A DNA stretch of 64,000 bases, taken from Chloroflexota bacterium. Lineage in GTDB: Bacteria; Chloroflexota; Anaerolineae; Aggregatilineales; J027. The position numbers and the translations under genes were made by a program. The stretch covers positions 1 through 64,000 of the forward strand of contig JACRBG010000028.1 in assembly GCA_016234595.1 (NCBI GenBank). Direction: 5' to 3'. This document shows, piece by piece, positions 27,087 through 35,655 of the stretch (its first letter is position 1; every line of letters begins with the position of its first letter). A model generated the notes under the pieces. That model was not told the DNA's origin and searched no databases. It was given only the letters and a program-made list of their open reading frames with translations.

Positions 27087-28220
27087 CTATTTTTTCCGGC
27101 TTTTGCGTCGCCACGTGTACAAAGGTAACAGGGCTGCCTGTACCCCATCTAAAACATTGTTACGTGCTTTCTTAGCAAAATAAGCAGCACGCCCCGCCGA
27201 AAATAGCGTATGCGCTGGGCTAATTTCACCTTCACCCATTTGCACCACAACAGCGGCCCAAGTCAACCCTGCGCCAAAAGCTACCATCGCTACCTTGTCA
27301 CCGGGTTTAAGCCGGCCTTCTTCAATCGCCTCAACCATTGCCAGAGGCACAGAAGCAGCAGAGGTGTTGCCATATTTATGGACATTGAGATAGAACTTAT
27401 CCAACGGTTGGCGCAGCAATTTGGCCCCTGCCTCGACTATGCGCGCATTGGCTTGGTGCGGGATAAACAGGGCAATATCATCGGGTAGCAAGCCTGCTTG
27501 GGCCACCACTCGCTTGAGTGACCCTGCGACTGCACGGGTGGCAAATTTGAACACAGCCTGCCCGTCCATGCGAATAAATTGTTCGCGGTTTTCAACCCTT
27601 TCGTGGTTGATGGGTTTAGTGCTACCCGCCGCTGGCACAATCAAGGCTTCTGCTCCCGACCCATCCGAGCCGAGTTCGTATGCGAGTACCCCGCTGGGTT
27701 GGTCGGTGGCTGTCAGCACAACCGCTGCGGCTGCATCCCCAAATAGGACACAGGTGGTACGGTCGGTGTAATCGAGCGCAAATGAAATAATTTCGACCCC
27801 CACAACCAAAATGTTGTGATAGCCGCCCGCTTTGATGAACTGGTCGGCGGTGGTTAGGGCATAGACCCAACCCGAACAACCTGCCCCAAGCTGGAATGCG
27901 CCGCACTCCGCGCCGAGCATATGTTGAACTTGGCTAGAAACAGGTGGCAATAAATAGTCTGGTGAAGAAGTGGCAACAATAATTAAGTCAAGGTCTTTAG
28001 CGGTCAAGCCAGCCATTTCAATGGCGGGGATTGAAGCGGCAACCGCCATGCTAGAATTGGTATCTTTTTCAGTTCGAAGATGGCGCTCTTTGATGCCAGT
28101 GCGCTGTGTAATCCATTCGTCGCTGGTATCAACCATTTTTTCGAGGTCGGCGTTGGTCAGTACCCGCTCAGGCACGTACTTCCCCCAGCCAGCAATCTTG
28201 GCATAACGTTCCTGCGGCAT
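27087..28220 (-). CDS. fabH: 3-oxoacyl-ACP synthase III (KAS III)
   Basis: Initiating condensing enzyme of fatty acid synthesis, joining an acyl-CoA primer to malonyl-ACP. The catalytic triad is visible: C115 in LGAGCSGWVYAL, His in IPHQANARI and Asn in YGNTSAASVP. The 377-residue length exceeds the usual ~325-335: after the normal end (GAGLTWAAVVVQ) come about 48 extra residues, helical and ending in a basic cluster (TWRRKSRKK). This tail could be a membrane- or partner-binding appendage. The start has AAGGAAG about 10 bases upstream. No other fab genes are in the window. Confidence 0.92.
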   Translation of the reverse strand: MPQERYAKIAGWGKYVPERVLTNADLEKMVDTSDEWITQRTGIKERHLRTEKDTNSSMAVAASIPAIEMAGLTAKDLDLIIVATSSPDYLLPPVSSQVQHMLGAECGAFQLGAGCSGWVYALTTADQFIKAGGYHNILVVGVEIISFALDYTDRTTCVLFGDAAAAVVLTATDQPSGVLAYELGSDGSGAEALIVPAAGSTKPINHERVENREQFIRMDGQAVFKFATRAVAGSLKRVVAQAGLLPDDIALFIPHQANARIVEAGAKLLRQPLDKFYLNVHKYGNTSAASVPLAMVEAIEEGRLKPGDKVAMVAFGAGLTWAAVVVQMGEGEISPAHTLFSAGRAAYFAKKARNNVLDGVQAALLPLYTWRRKSRKK

Positions 28221-28283
28221 AAAACGTCGGCTTCCTTTCAGAACTCACCTAATGGGGATTATTTAATTATAGGATGTAGGGTT

Positions 28284-28739
28284 TTAGGCGCTACGTTCTG
28301 AGGAGGGCAATGCTGGTAACAAATCACCGGCTGCCTTGACCACACTCTGAAAATTGACGCCCCGCCCTCGCGTAACAATCCAGTATAACCCGGCTGTCAA
28401 GGTGAGTCCACCTAAACCTGCCGCTAACTGCATGTGGGGGGGAAGATGACGCAGTCGTTCAATGCGCCATGCCACTAGGCGGTCAAACATATTATGGTCA
28501 TGTTCACCGACCAGTTGGGCATACAGAGCCGCAACAAAAGCATCCGAGGGTTCAACTTCCGGCATTGCCAGTTGGATTTGTTCCGCAATATGAATCAAGT
28601 TCTTGACGTAGAGGTCGCCCGTCAAGCCATAGCGGGTCAAAAGCGCCGTTGTACTTACTACGCCTTTCAGCAAGCCATCGGCATGATCGGCAAGAAGGTT
28701 TTGGAGGAGGATTTCGTACTGTGTGTTGCTTGCGTTCAC
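28284..28739 (-). CDS. Single-span membrane protein paired with ECF sigma factor (possible anti-sigma)
   Basis: A 151-residue protein with a soluble helical N-terminal part (1-105) and one membrane helix at about 108-127 (GLGGLTLTAGLYWIV). It begins 25 bases after the ECF sigma gene on the same strand. A cytoplasmic domain plus single span encoded next to an ECF sigma is the layout of an anti-sigma factor, but the usual zinc-binding HxxxCxxC motif is absent, so this is inference from position and topology only. Confidence 0.65.
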   Translation of the reverse strand: MNASNTQYEILLQNLLADHADGLLKGVVSTTALLTRYGLTGDLYVKNLIHIAEQIQLAMPEVEPSDAFVAALYAQLVGEHDHNMFDRLVAWRIERLRHLPPHMQLAAGLGGLTLTAGLYWIVTRGRGVNFQSVVKAAGDLLPALPSSERSA

Positions 28740-28764
28740 CGCATATTCCTTAAAAAGCTACTAG

Positions 28765-29406
28765 CTAGGCGTTGTTTTTTCTGACTCGACGTTTTCTTTT
28801 CACTTCCTCGGCGACCCTTCCAAGCGAAATCCCTTTTGTGGTCAAATCCTCGTGCAGGGTAGACAATGTTCGATGATACAGTGATTTAATCGCGCCTTCT
28901 GTCCGATTCATCACTTCGCCAATTTCTTGGTTGGACATCCGTTCGACAAATTTCAAGAAAATGAGCTGCTGGCGTTCTTCAGGTAAGCGTCGAATGCTCG
29001 CCAACAGTAATTCTTGTTCTTCTTTGATTTCCGTCAAGGTATCGGGTGCGTCGGTGAGTATTTTGTTTGCCAAAAACTCATCTAATGGGATGACCTTGTG
29101 CCGATCATTGTCCCGATGCCAATTGGCGACCAAATTGTGCGCGATACGATAGAGCCATGCTGAAAATGGCACGCCGCGATCATCATAATTTTCGATATGC
29201 GCCATCGCTCTGATGAAAACACGGGCGGTCAAGTCTTCAGCGTCTTCGTGGCTACCCATGCGATAATAAAAATAGTTGTAGATGCGCTTGACGTAGCGCT
29301 GATACAACTCGCCAAAGGCCATCTTGTCTTCGGCGGCAAGGGCAACCAGTTCGCTTTCATCGGCGCTGGCATAATCAAAATCTGGTGGGCGCGTGTTATG
29401 ATTCAT
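28765..29406 (-). CDS. ECF-type RNA polymerase sigma factor
   Basis: A sigma-70 family extracytoplasmic-function sigma factor of about 213 residues. Region 2 is seen in FGELYQRYVKRIYNYFYYRMGSHEDAEDL and FSAWLYRIAHNLVANWHRDN, and region 4 in RLPEERQQLIFLKFVERMSNQEIGEVMNRTEGAIKSL, with a short Lys/Arg-rich tail. The ATG at 29406 is chosen; an upstream GTG at 29421 abuts the GAGAGG ribosome site too closely. It is co-directional with the putative anti-sigma gene. No target promoter can be assigned. Confidence 0.92.
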   Translation of the reverse strand: MNHNTRPPDFDYASADESELVALAAEDKMAFGELYQRYVKRIYNYFYYRMGSHEDAEDLTARVFIRAMAHIENYDDRGVPFSAWLYRIAHNLVANWHRDNDRHKVIPLDEFLANKILTDAPDTLTEIKEEQELLLASIRRLPEERQQLIFLKFVERMSNQEIGEVMNRTEGAIKSLYHRTLSTLHEDLTTKGISLGRVAEEVKRKRRVRKNNA

Positions 29407-29488
29407 CAAAAAAGGAAACACCTCTCCCCGCAGGAAGTTGCGGGCCTACAAGCAACGAGGGCGAAGTTTAACGAAATTTTTCCGCCTG

Positions 29489-30514
29489 TCAATTAGACTC
29501 TTTGGCTAGGGCACGATAAATGCGCTCCAAGAGGGGGGTATACCCAAGTATATTTTCAATGACCAATTCCCCATTTTGCCCACTATAGGCCAACTGAGTT
29601 CCATCTGGACTCAGAGAAAGGGCGGTTTGGGCAGGAAGTGAAGCGTTATTCTGAATTACAAGAGAACTCTCCCATGAAAGTGTATTCCACACACGAAGTG
29701 TGTCATCGTTGTTGCCGACAGCAGAAGTAACTAGGCTATTGCCTTGCCATTCAATATGGATTATCCATCCAATGTTGTCTGATAGGGTCTTTAGTGCATG
29801 ATAATCAGTAGTTGCGTCTAGTATCTGAATCTCTGAGCCATTAGTGACAGCTAATTGATTACTATTGGTACCCCACCAAGCTAGTGAACTGGCATATTCT
29901 ACCGATATAGTCTGTATGACTTGATATGGTGTTGTTTCTGTACTCCAAATTTTGATGGTGCGATCATTACTTGCACTTGCAAGAAGTTTTCCGTCTGGGC
30001 TCCAAGCGACTGCAACAATTGAATTCGGCAGTTGGTGTCCAATGAGTGGAGGGGATACTTGTCCAGTTTCAATATTCCAAATCCAAAGCTCGTTGTACCA
30101 ATTCATAGCTAAAGAGCGGCTGTCGCTGCTCCAAGCTATATCCGCAATAGCAGGCCAATCTTGAGTTATTGTTCTTATAATCCTATCAGTGGATTTATCC
30201 CAAACAGAAATCCTATTGTTTCTTACATCAGCATAGGTGCTTACTGCAAGATAATCTCCATTAGGACTCCATTTCAATTTTAATGGACTTTGCCCTACAT
30301 CAATTGGAATTTCATATATTTCAAGACCATCCAGATTATATAGCCACAGTTTAGTATCACTACTAAGAGCAAGTAGAGTGCCGCTAGGATGCCACGCTAT
30401 TGCTCGAATGGGGATGTTAGGAAACTGCAAATTACCTGATCCAGAGGCCAAATTGTTAAACCCCATGCCACAAACGAGAAATATGAAAGCTAATCGCCCT
30501 ATGGTTTTAAACAC
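29489..30514 (-). CDS. Secreted WD40-repeat protein
   Basis: An exported beta-propeller of ~341 residues. A GTG at 30514 with AAGGA 7 bases upstream is preferred over the TTG at 30520. The N-terminus is a signal peptide (TIGRLAFIFLVCGMGFNN). At least six WD40-type blades follow, with repeated patterns such as VAWSPDGKLLASASNDRTIKIW, IAWSSDSRSLAMNW and LSLSPDGTQLAYSG. The gene is noticeably richer in A+T than its neighbours, possibly acquired separately. WD40 proteins act as binding platforms, and no ligand is indicated. Confidence 0.85.
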   Translation of the reverse strand: MFKTIGRLAFIFLVCGMGFNNLASGSGNLQFPNIPIRAIAWHPSGTLLALSSDTKLWLYNLDGLEIYEIPIDVGQSPLKLKWSPNGDYLAVSTYADVRNNRISVWDKSTDRIIRTITQDWPAIADIAWSSDSRSLAMNWYNELWIWNIETGQVSPPLIGHQLPNSIVAVAWSPDGKLLASASNDRTIKIWSTETTPYQVIQTISVEYASSLAWWGTNSNQLAVTNGSEIQILDATTDYHALKTLSDNIGWIIHIEWQGNSLVTSAVGNNDDTLRVWNTLSWESSLVIQNNASLPAQTALSLSPDGTQLAYSGQNGELVIENILGYTPLLERIYRALAKESN

Positions 30515-30628
30515 GTTCAAATCCTTTCTTCAAAAATGAAAGGTTTATTGAGAGAGTATCAAGCTAGAGGTTAACGACCCATCGGCTTTTTGACCCGCAC
30601 GACCAGAATACTGTCAGGAAACCACTGC

Positions 30629-30657
30629 TTGACGCGAGACAACCCATTATGGATAAT
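30629..30657 (+). promoter_or_regulatory. Sigma-70-type promoter of the wall-precursor operon
   Basis: TTGACG (30629-30634) and GATAAT (30652-30657) with an ideal 17-base spacer, about 41 bases upstream of the MurA-like start. Confidence 0.65.
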
Positions 30658-30698
30658 CCGATTCGATTTTATACCCAAAATGGATTGAAGGGTTTTTC

Positions 30699-31997
30699 AT
30701 GCGACTTACTATTGAGGGTCAAGCACCGCTGCACGGCGATTATCATCCCTCTGGCAACAGCAATGCTGCGATTGCCACCCTAGCCGCTTCGTTATTGACC
30801 GATGCGTCTATTACTTTGCGCCGTGTACCCAATGCCAAGCATGTAGCAAATGTATTAGAAATTGCCAAACAGCTTGGCGCAACTGTGACCGAACAGGAAC
30901 CCAGTACGCTGCAAATCCAAACCAGCCATGTCGCTAGTCGTGTGCTTGATTTGACGACAACACGCCGTGCCCCAGCCAGTATGTTATTTCTTGCCCCCAT
31001 GATTGCCCGGCGGCGGCATGTGCGAATTGAATGGGCCGAATCGCTGAGTCGTATCCGTACGCATATGGCGGCCTTACGGGATTTGGGCCAAGAAATCGAA
31101 ATTGATGGGACTGCGGTCAACATTGCTGCCGTCGAATGGGACACTAAGTCTATTTTATTGACCGAGATGAGCGTGACTGCGACAGCGTTAGTGTGTATGC
31201 TGGCGGCGGCGCTTGGCAAACAAACCACTATCTATAATGCGGCTTCTGAACCCCATCTTCGTACTCTACAACATCAATTGGTACAAATGGGCGCTAAAAT
31301 TGAGGGCATCGGTTCCAATTTACTGACCATCTATGGCGTGGGTGAAGATTTCAAAGGCACAACCATTGAATTGCCATCTGACCATATTGAAATCGCCAGC
31401 GTAGCTGCAATTGCTGCGATGACCGAAGGGCATGTCACCATTCACGATGTCCACTTGCCTGACTTGCAGATGATACTCAAAGGCTATGAGCGTCTTGGCC
31501 TAAATTTCTATCTGGAAGCACCCAAAAACGGCAACGGTAAAAAGAGCAGCATTTTGCATATCCCCGAACAGCAAAATATGCGAGTATCCCGACTGGCAGA
31601 GGAAACCGATGTTTCGATTGATACAGCCCCATGGCCGGGTTTCCCCTCTGACCTCGTAGCAATGGCGGCTGTATTGGCAACCCAAACACGCGGCACGACC
31701 CTGATTCACGAAAAACTGTATGACAACCGCCTGCTGTTTACCGATAAATTGAAAGGCATGGGGGCGCAAATCTTACTCTGTGACCCGCACCGTGCCATTG
31801 TCATCGGCAAGAGTCAGTTACGTGGGGAATATATTGATTCGCCGGATGTGCGGACGGGACTAGGTCTATTCGCCGCGACGCTCTGTGCCGAAGGTAAATC
31901 GGTTATTGATAATGCTGATTTGATGAATTATGTCTTTGAAAATGTGGTGCAAAAATTGACAGCCCTCGGTGCTCAAATTCAGGTATCTGACCTATGA
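30699..31997 (+). CDS. MurA-like enolpyruvyl transferase homologue lacking key catalytic residues
   Basis: A 432-residue protein with the two-domain inverse alpha/beta fold of EPSP synthase/MurA enzymes. Family landmarks are clear: an N-terminal SGNSNA, an APMIARR segment, FPSDL (equivalent to the Asp305 region of E. coli MurA) and DVRTG (equivalent to Asp369/Arg371). But the Lys22 position is Ser21, the loop that should carry the catalytic cysteine (Cys115 in PGGCxIGxRP) is replaced by AESLSRIRTHM with no Cys, and the Arg397 position is Tyr. Normal UDP-GlcNAc enolpyruvyl transfer therefore looks unlikely. It heads an operon with Mur ligase and Ddl genes, so a wall-related or regulatory role is suggested. 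Confidence 0.85.
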   Translation: MRLTIEGQAPLHGDYHPSGNSNAAIATLAASLLTDASITLRRVPNAKHVANVLEIAKQLGATVTEQEPSTLQIQTSHVASRVLDLTTTRRAPASMLFLAPMIARRRHVRIEWAESLSRIRTHMAALRDLGQEIEIDGTAVNIAAVEWDTKSILLTEMSVTATALVCMLAAALGKQTTIYNAASEPHLRTLQHQLVQMGAKIEGIGSNLLTIYGVGEDFKGTTIELPSDHIEIASVAAIAAMTEGHVTIHDVHLPDLQMILKGYERLGLNFYLEAPKNGNGKKSSILHIPEQQNMRVSRLAEETDVSIDTAPWPGFPSDLVAMAAVLATQTRGTTLIHEKLYDNRLLFTDKLKGMGAQILLCDPHRAIVIGKSQLRGEYIDSPDVRTGLGLFAATLCAEGKSVIDNADLMNYVFENVVQKLTALGAQIQVSDL

Positions 31998-32776
31998 TTG
32001 ACCTGCCGATTCAACACCTTACCATCGGCGCCCTAAAAACCCGTGTGGCGGTCATTGGCGAAGGGCCTGTCGTTCTTTTGCTGCATGGCTGGGGCGGCGC
32101 GATTCACAGCATGGCTCCGGTGGCGGTACAAATGGCGGGCAATGGCTATACTGCCCATGTACTTGACCTGCCCGGTTTTGGTGAAACTGAATTGCCCCCA
32201 ACCGCGTGGGGTGTGCCCGATTATGCCCGGTGGGTAGTGCAATATTTAGATGACACTAAATTAGATAAGGTCTTTTTGATTGGGCATTCCTTTGGTGGTC
32301 GTATCAGCTTGATTTTGGGCGCGGATTATCCCGAACGGGTACGCAAAATTGCCCTGTCGAACAGTGCCGGGGTTAAATTGCCACCCTCACCCAAATTGCG
32401 TATGTATTACGCCGGACGTAAGGCCCTAATGACGGTGTTAAGTCTACCCGGTCTCGGGGGCTTAAAAGAAAAGACTCGTTTGTATCTGCGCCGTAAGTTT
32501 GGCTCATCCGATTATTTAAATGCTGGCCCGCTGGCGGAAACCTTTAAGCTGGTAGTTGCCCAAGATTTAGTCCCCTATGCGCGGCGTATTAAGGCCCCCA
32601 CCCTATTATTTTGGGGGAACCGTGATATGGATACCCCGCTGGCGGAGGGCCGAATATTGGAGAGGGAAATTCCCGACGCGGGCCTCATATTATTTGAAGG
32701 GGCGGGCCATTTCGCCTATCTGGATAACTTGCCGCGTTTTGTGCATGTGGTCGATCATTTTTTTAAACAGGATTAA
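31994..32776 (+). CDS. Alpha/beta hydrolase
   Basis: A 260-residue alpha/beta-hydrolase fold enzyme. The nucleophile elbow is GHSFGG, the oxyanion region is LLHGWGG, the acid lies around WGNRDMDTP and the catalytic histidine in GAGHFAYLD. No signal peptide. Substrate unknown; it may be an esterase or haloalkane-dehalogenase-like enzyme. The start overlaps the MurA-like stop by four bases (ATGA), so translation is coupled and it belongs to the same operon. Confidence 0.88.
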   Translation: MIDLPIQHLTIGALKTRVAVIGEGPVVLLLHGWGGAIHSMAPVAVQMAGNGYTAHVLDLPGFGETELPPTAWGVPDYARWVVQYLDDTKLDKVFLIGHSFGGRISLILGADYPERVRKIALSNSAGVKLPPSPKLRMYYAGRKALMTVLSLPGLGGLKEKTRLYLRRKFGSSDYLNAGPLAETFKLVVAQDLVPYARRIKAPTLLFWGNRDMDTPLAEGRILEREIPDAGLILFEGAGHFAYLDNLPRFVHVVDHFFKQD

Positions 32777-32788
32777 GGACACGCCAAG

Positions 32789-34423
32789 TTGATTGCTGTA
32801 CTATTGCTGGCTACATTTTGGGCCGCGCTGACTTGTTGGCGTATTTATCGCTTGGCCCGTTTTTTCCAAATTGAAGAATATATGTCCAGCCGTTTTTTGC
32901 GCTGGATGATCACCAAACGTGAACGTAGTACCCCTAATCGCTTTGTAGAAGGGGTCGTCACGGGCTTGGTCTTGATGGTTGCGTTGATGGCCTTCGCACC
33001 CGATAGCCTGCCTATTCATCTCGGATTTTGGGCGGCGATTATTGTTTTCATTGCATGGCCTGAACCCGTCAAAGAAGTCAAGAAAACTTTTAAGGCTACC
33101 CAACGCGCTGTGCGGATGCTGGCGACAGCCTTTGTAGTGGCGATTATTTTTAATCTGGCCCTGTCATTACTTGTGGCGGGCATCGCGGATGAAATTACGG
33201 GCAGCATCTTAGGCGTCGTGTCCATCATTGGTTTGATTGCCTATCTGCTAGCTCCATTAGCCCTTTCTGCTGGAAATTTGCTGATGTACCCCATCGAATC
33301 TTCTCTGAGGCGCATGTTTCGCGAACGTGCCCGTCAGCGTTTGACCCAATCGCGTGTTAAGGTCATTGGCATCACAGGCAGTTTTGGCAAGACCAGCACC
33401 AAAGATTACTTGCATCACATCTTGAGTGGGCGCTATAAGGTTATCAAAACCCCTAAAAGTTATAACACACTGATGGGAGTGTGTCTGGTTATCAATAACG
33501 ACTTTGACCCCAATGCAGGTGATGATTACTTCATTATCGAAATGGGGGCTTATATCCCCGGTGAAATCAAGCGTATTTGTGAATTGACCAAGCCTCAGGC
33601 GGGCATTGTTTCTGCCGTCGGCCCGCAGCATTTAGAGCGTTTTGGTACATTGGAGAATGTTGTCACTGCCAAATACGAATTAGTAGAGGCTGTGCCCGAA
33701 GATGGCTTTATGGCGTTCAATTTTGATGATGACCTTGTGCGGGGCATGGGTCAGCGTGGTTATCCTGATACCTGTATTGGTGTATCCTATTCAGACCCCC
33801 CACATGAAGATGCCCGCCTAATTGCCAAGAATATTCAACATACCCTTGATGGCCTCAAATTTGATGTGCAAGATCGTCAAACAGGCGATGAACGCACTTT
33901 TAGCACCACCCTGATCGGCTTGCATAATGTCACCAATATCCTGTTGGCAACCGCCGTCGCCCATCAATTGGGCATGTCATTGGCCGAAATCGGGTTGCGT
34001 GTAGCGACCTTAACTGCCACTGACCATCGCCTGAAACAAACCCGCTTACCTAATGGTGTGATGATGTTGGATGATGCCTACAATACTAATCCTGTTGGAT
34101 CAGCGAGTGCGTTAGATGTATTGAAACTCAACCAAAATGGGCGACGGGTGCTGATTACCCCCGGCATGGTTGAACTTGGCCCACTGCATGAGCAAGAAAA
34201 TGAAAAGCTGGGTCAACGGGCGGCGGCGGCTTGCACCGATATTGTGCTGGTTGGCGTTGAACAGACCAAACCTATTCAACGCGGGGTCAAAAATGCCGGG
34301 TTTGACGAAACCCACTTGCATGTGTTTGAAACCGTGACCGAAGCGATTCAATGGTATCAGACCGAATTAAAGGCGGGCGATGCTGTACTAATTCTCAACG
34401 ACCTGCCCGACAACTATATGTAA
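32789..34423 (+). CDS. Mur ligase family protein with membrane N-terminus (MurF-like)
   Basis: An ATP-dependent amide ligase, 544 residues. Residues ~190-540 are a Mur ligase: P-loop GITGSFGKTST (194-204), a central domain with EMGAYIPGEIKRICELTKPQ and a C-terminal domain with DDAYNTNPVGSASALDVL. These match MurF (D-Ala-D-Ala adding enzyme) best. Unlike E. coli MurF, residues 1-180 hold about four to five membrane helices, anchoring the ligase to the membrane. The start is TTG with AAGGA 9 bases upstream. It lies 12 bases after the hydrolase gene and 41 before ddl, whose product supplies the D-Ala-D-Ala substrate. Confidence 0.88.
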   Translation: MIAVLLLATFWAALTCWRIYRLARFFQIEEYMSSRFLRWMITKRERSTPNRFVEGVVTGLVLMVALMAFAPDSLPIHLGFWAAIIVFIAWPEPVKEVKKTFKATQRAVRMLATAFVVAIIFNLALSLLVAGIADEITGSILGVVSIIGLIAYLLAPLALSAGNLLMYPIESSLRRMFRERARQRLTQSRVKVIGITGSFGKTSTKDYLHHILSGRYKVIKTPKSYNTLMGVCLVINNDFDPNAGDDYFIIEMGAYIPGEIKRICELTKPQAGIVSAVGPQHLERFGTLENVVTAKYELVEAVPEDGFMAFNFDDDLVRGMGQRGYPDTCIGVSYSDPPHEDARLIAKNIQHTLDGLKFDVQDRQTGDERTFSTTLIGLHNVTNILLATAVAHQLGMSLAEIGLRVATLTATDHRLKQTRLPNGVMMLDDAYNTNPVGSASALDVLKLNQNGRRVLITPGMVELGPLHEQENEKLGQRAAAACTDIVLVGVEQTKPIQRGVKNAGFDETHLHVFETVTEAIQWYQTELKAGDAVLILNDLPDNYM

Positions 34424-34464
34424 ATTCAGGGCAAACCAGCCCTTACGAATGGACTTAACAAGTG

Positions 34465-35655
34465 ATGGCAAATAACAAACTGACAGTCGGCGTGATTTTT
34501 GGCAGTCGTTCGGTGGAACATGATGTGTCTATCGTGACGGCCCAACAAATTATGCAGGCCATGAATCCCAATAAATATGAGATTGTGCCACTCTATATTA
34601 CCCGTGATGGTCGTTGGTTGAGCGGGCCGGGTCTGCGTGACATCCAAAATTTCCAATTGGACGATATTGCGCAGGTGGCAACTGTTTATGAGGTGATGTT
34701 TTCCTCCAATACCCGCTATCCCGGCATTATCTATCCCCCACTGGCAGGTCGCCTACAAAAAAATACTTTCCAGCGGATTGATGTGGCTTTTTGCGCCGTA
34801 CATGGCACACATGGCGAAGACGGCACATTGCAAGGGTTGCTGGAAATGGCGAACGTCCCCTATATTGGCACAGGGGTTTTGGCCTCCGCCATCGCCAACC
34901 ATAAAATTGTAACCAAGGCCTTGTTGAAACAATATGATATTCCCGTCTTAGAAGCTGTCGCTTTTACCCGCCGCGATTGGCTGGCAAATCCGACCCCTAT
35001 CCTTGAAAGGATCACTGAACAGGGCTATCCAGCCTTTGTCAAACCTGCCACTCTCGGATCGAGCATCGGGATTGCTAAGATTGAAAATGAAGACCAAGCC
35101 CGTTTGTATGTTGATGTTGCTGCCAGCCTTGCCCAGGATTTATTGGTCGAACGTGCTCTGGTGGGTGGGGTCGAAATTAATTGCTCGGTGATGGGCAATA
35201 CCGAAATTCAGGCCTCCGTTTTGGAGCAACCGCTGTCGGGCGAGGAATTCCTGACGTACGACGAAAAATATATGCGGGGCAAAGGCGGCAAATCAGCGGG
35301 TATGAAAGGTGCGGATCGTATTATCCCTGCCCCTCTCAGCCCCGAAATGACTGCTAAAGTTCAAGATATTGCCAAACGCGCCTTTGTTGCTATTCAGGGG
35401 CAAGGCATCGCCCGTATTGATTTTCTAGTCAAACCTGATTTGGGCGAAGTGTGGTTGAATGAGATCAACACACTGCCGGGGTCCCTCTCTTTCTATCTAT
35501 GGGAGAAATCTGGCAAGACGGCCTCACAAGTGGTAGACGAATTGATTCAATTAGGCCTGCAACGCCACGCCGAAAAACGCCAAACCACCTTTGATTATCG
35601 CAGTAAGTTATTAGAACACGCCGCGAATCGTGGACTGGCGGGTGTCAAGAAATAA
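34465..35655 (+). CDS. ddl: D-alanine--D-alanine ligase
   Basis: An ATP-grasp enzyme, 396 residues, that joins two D-alanines for peptidoglycan stems. Motifs: N-terminal GVIFGSRSVEHDVS, the central HGTHGEDG, PATLGSSIGI, and the C-terminal metal/ATP site GIARIDFLV plus EINTLPGS. The active-site segment TYDEKYM carries the Lys-Tyr pair typical of D-Ala-D-Ala rather than D-Ala-D-Lac ligases. The ATG at 34465 is used; a GTG at 34462 is directly in front. It is coupled to the next gene by a stop/start overlap. Confidence 0.95.
   Translation: MANNKLTVGVIFGSRSVEHDVSIVTAQQIMQAMNPNKYEIVPLYITRDGRWLSGPGLRDIQNFQLDDIAQVATVYEVMFSSNTRYPGIIYPPLAGRLQKNTFQRIDVAFCAVHGTHGEDGTLQGLLEMANVPYIGTGVLASAIANHKIVTKALLKQYDIPVLEAVAFTRRDWLANPTPILERITEQGYPAFVKPATLGSSIGIAKIENEDQARLYVDVAASLAQDLLVERALVGGVEINCSVMGNTEIQASVLEQPLSGEEFLTYDEKYMRGKGGKSAGMKGADRIIPAPLSPEMTAKVQDIAKRAFVAIQGQGIARIDFLVKPDLGEVWLNEINTLPGSLSFYLWEKSGKTASQVVDELIQLGLQRHAEKRQTTFDYRSKLLEHAANRGLAGVKK

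Noticed and set aside
34428-34443. Short hairpin AGGGC/GCCCT between the Mur ligase and ddl genes
   Set aside because: Only five pairs and no T-run; too weak to call a terminator inside an apparent operon.
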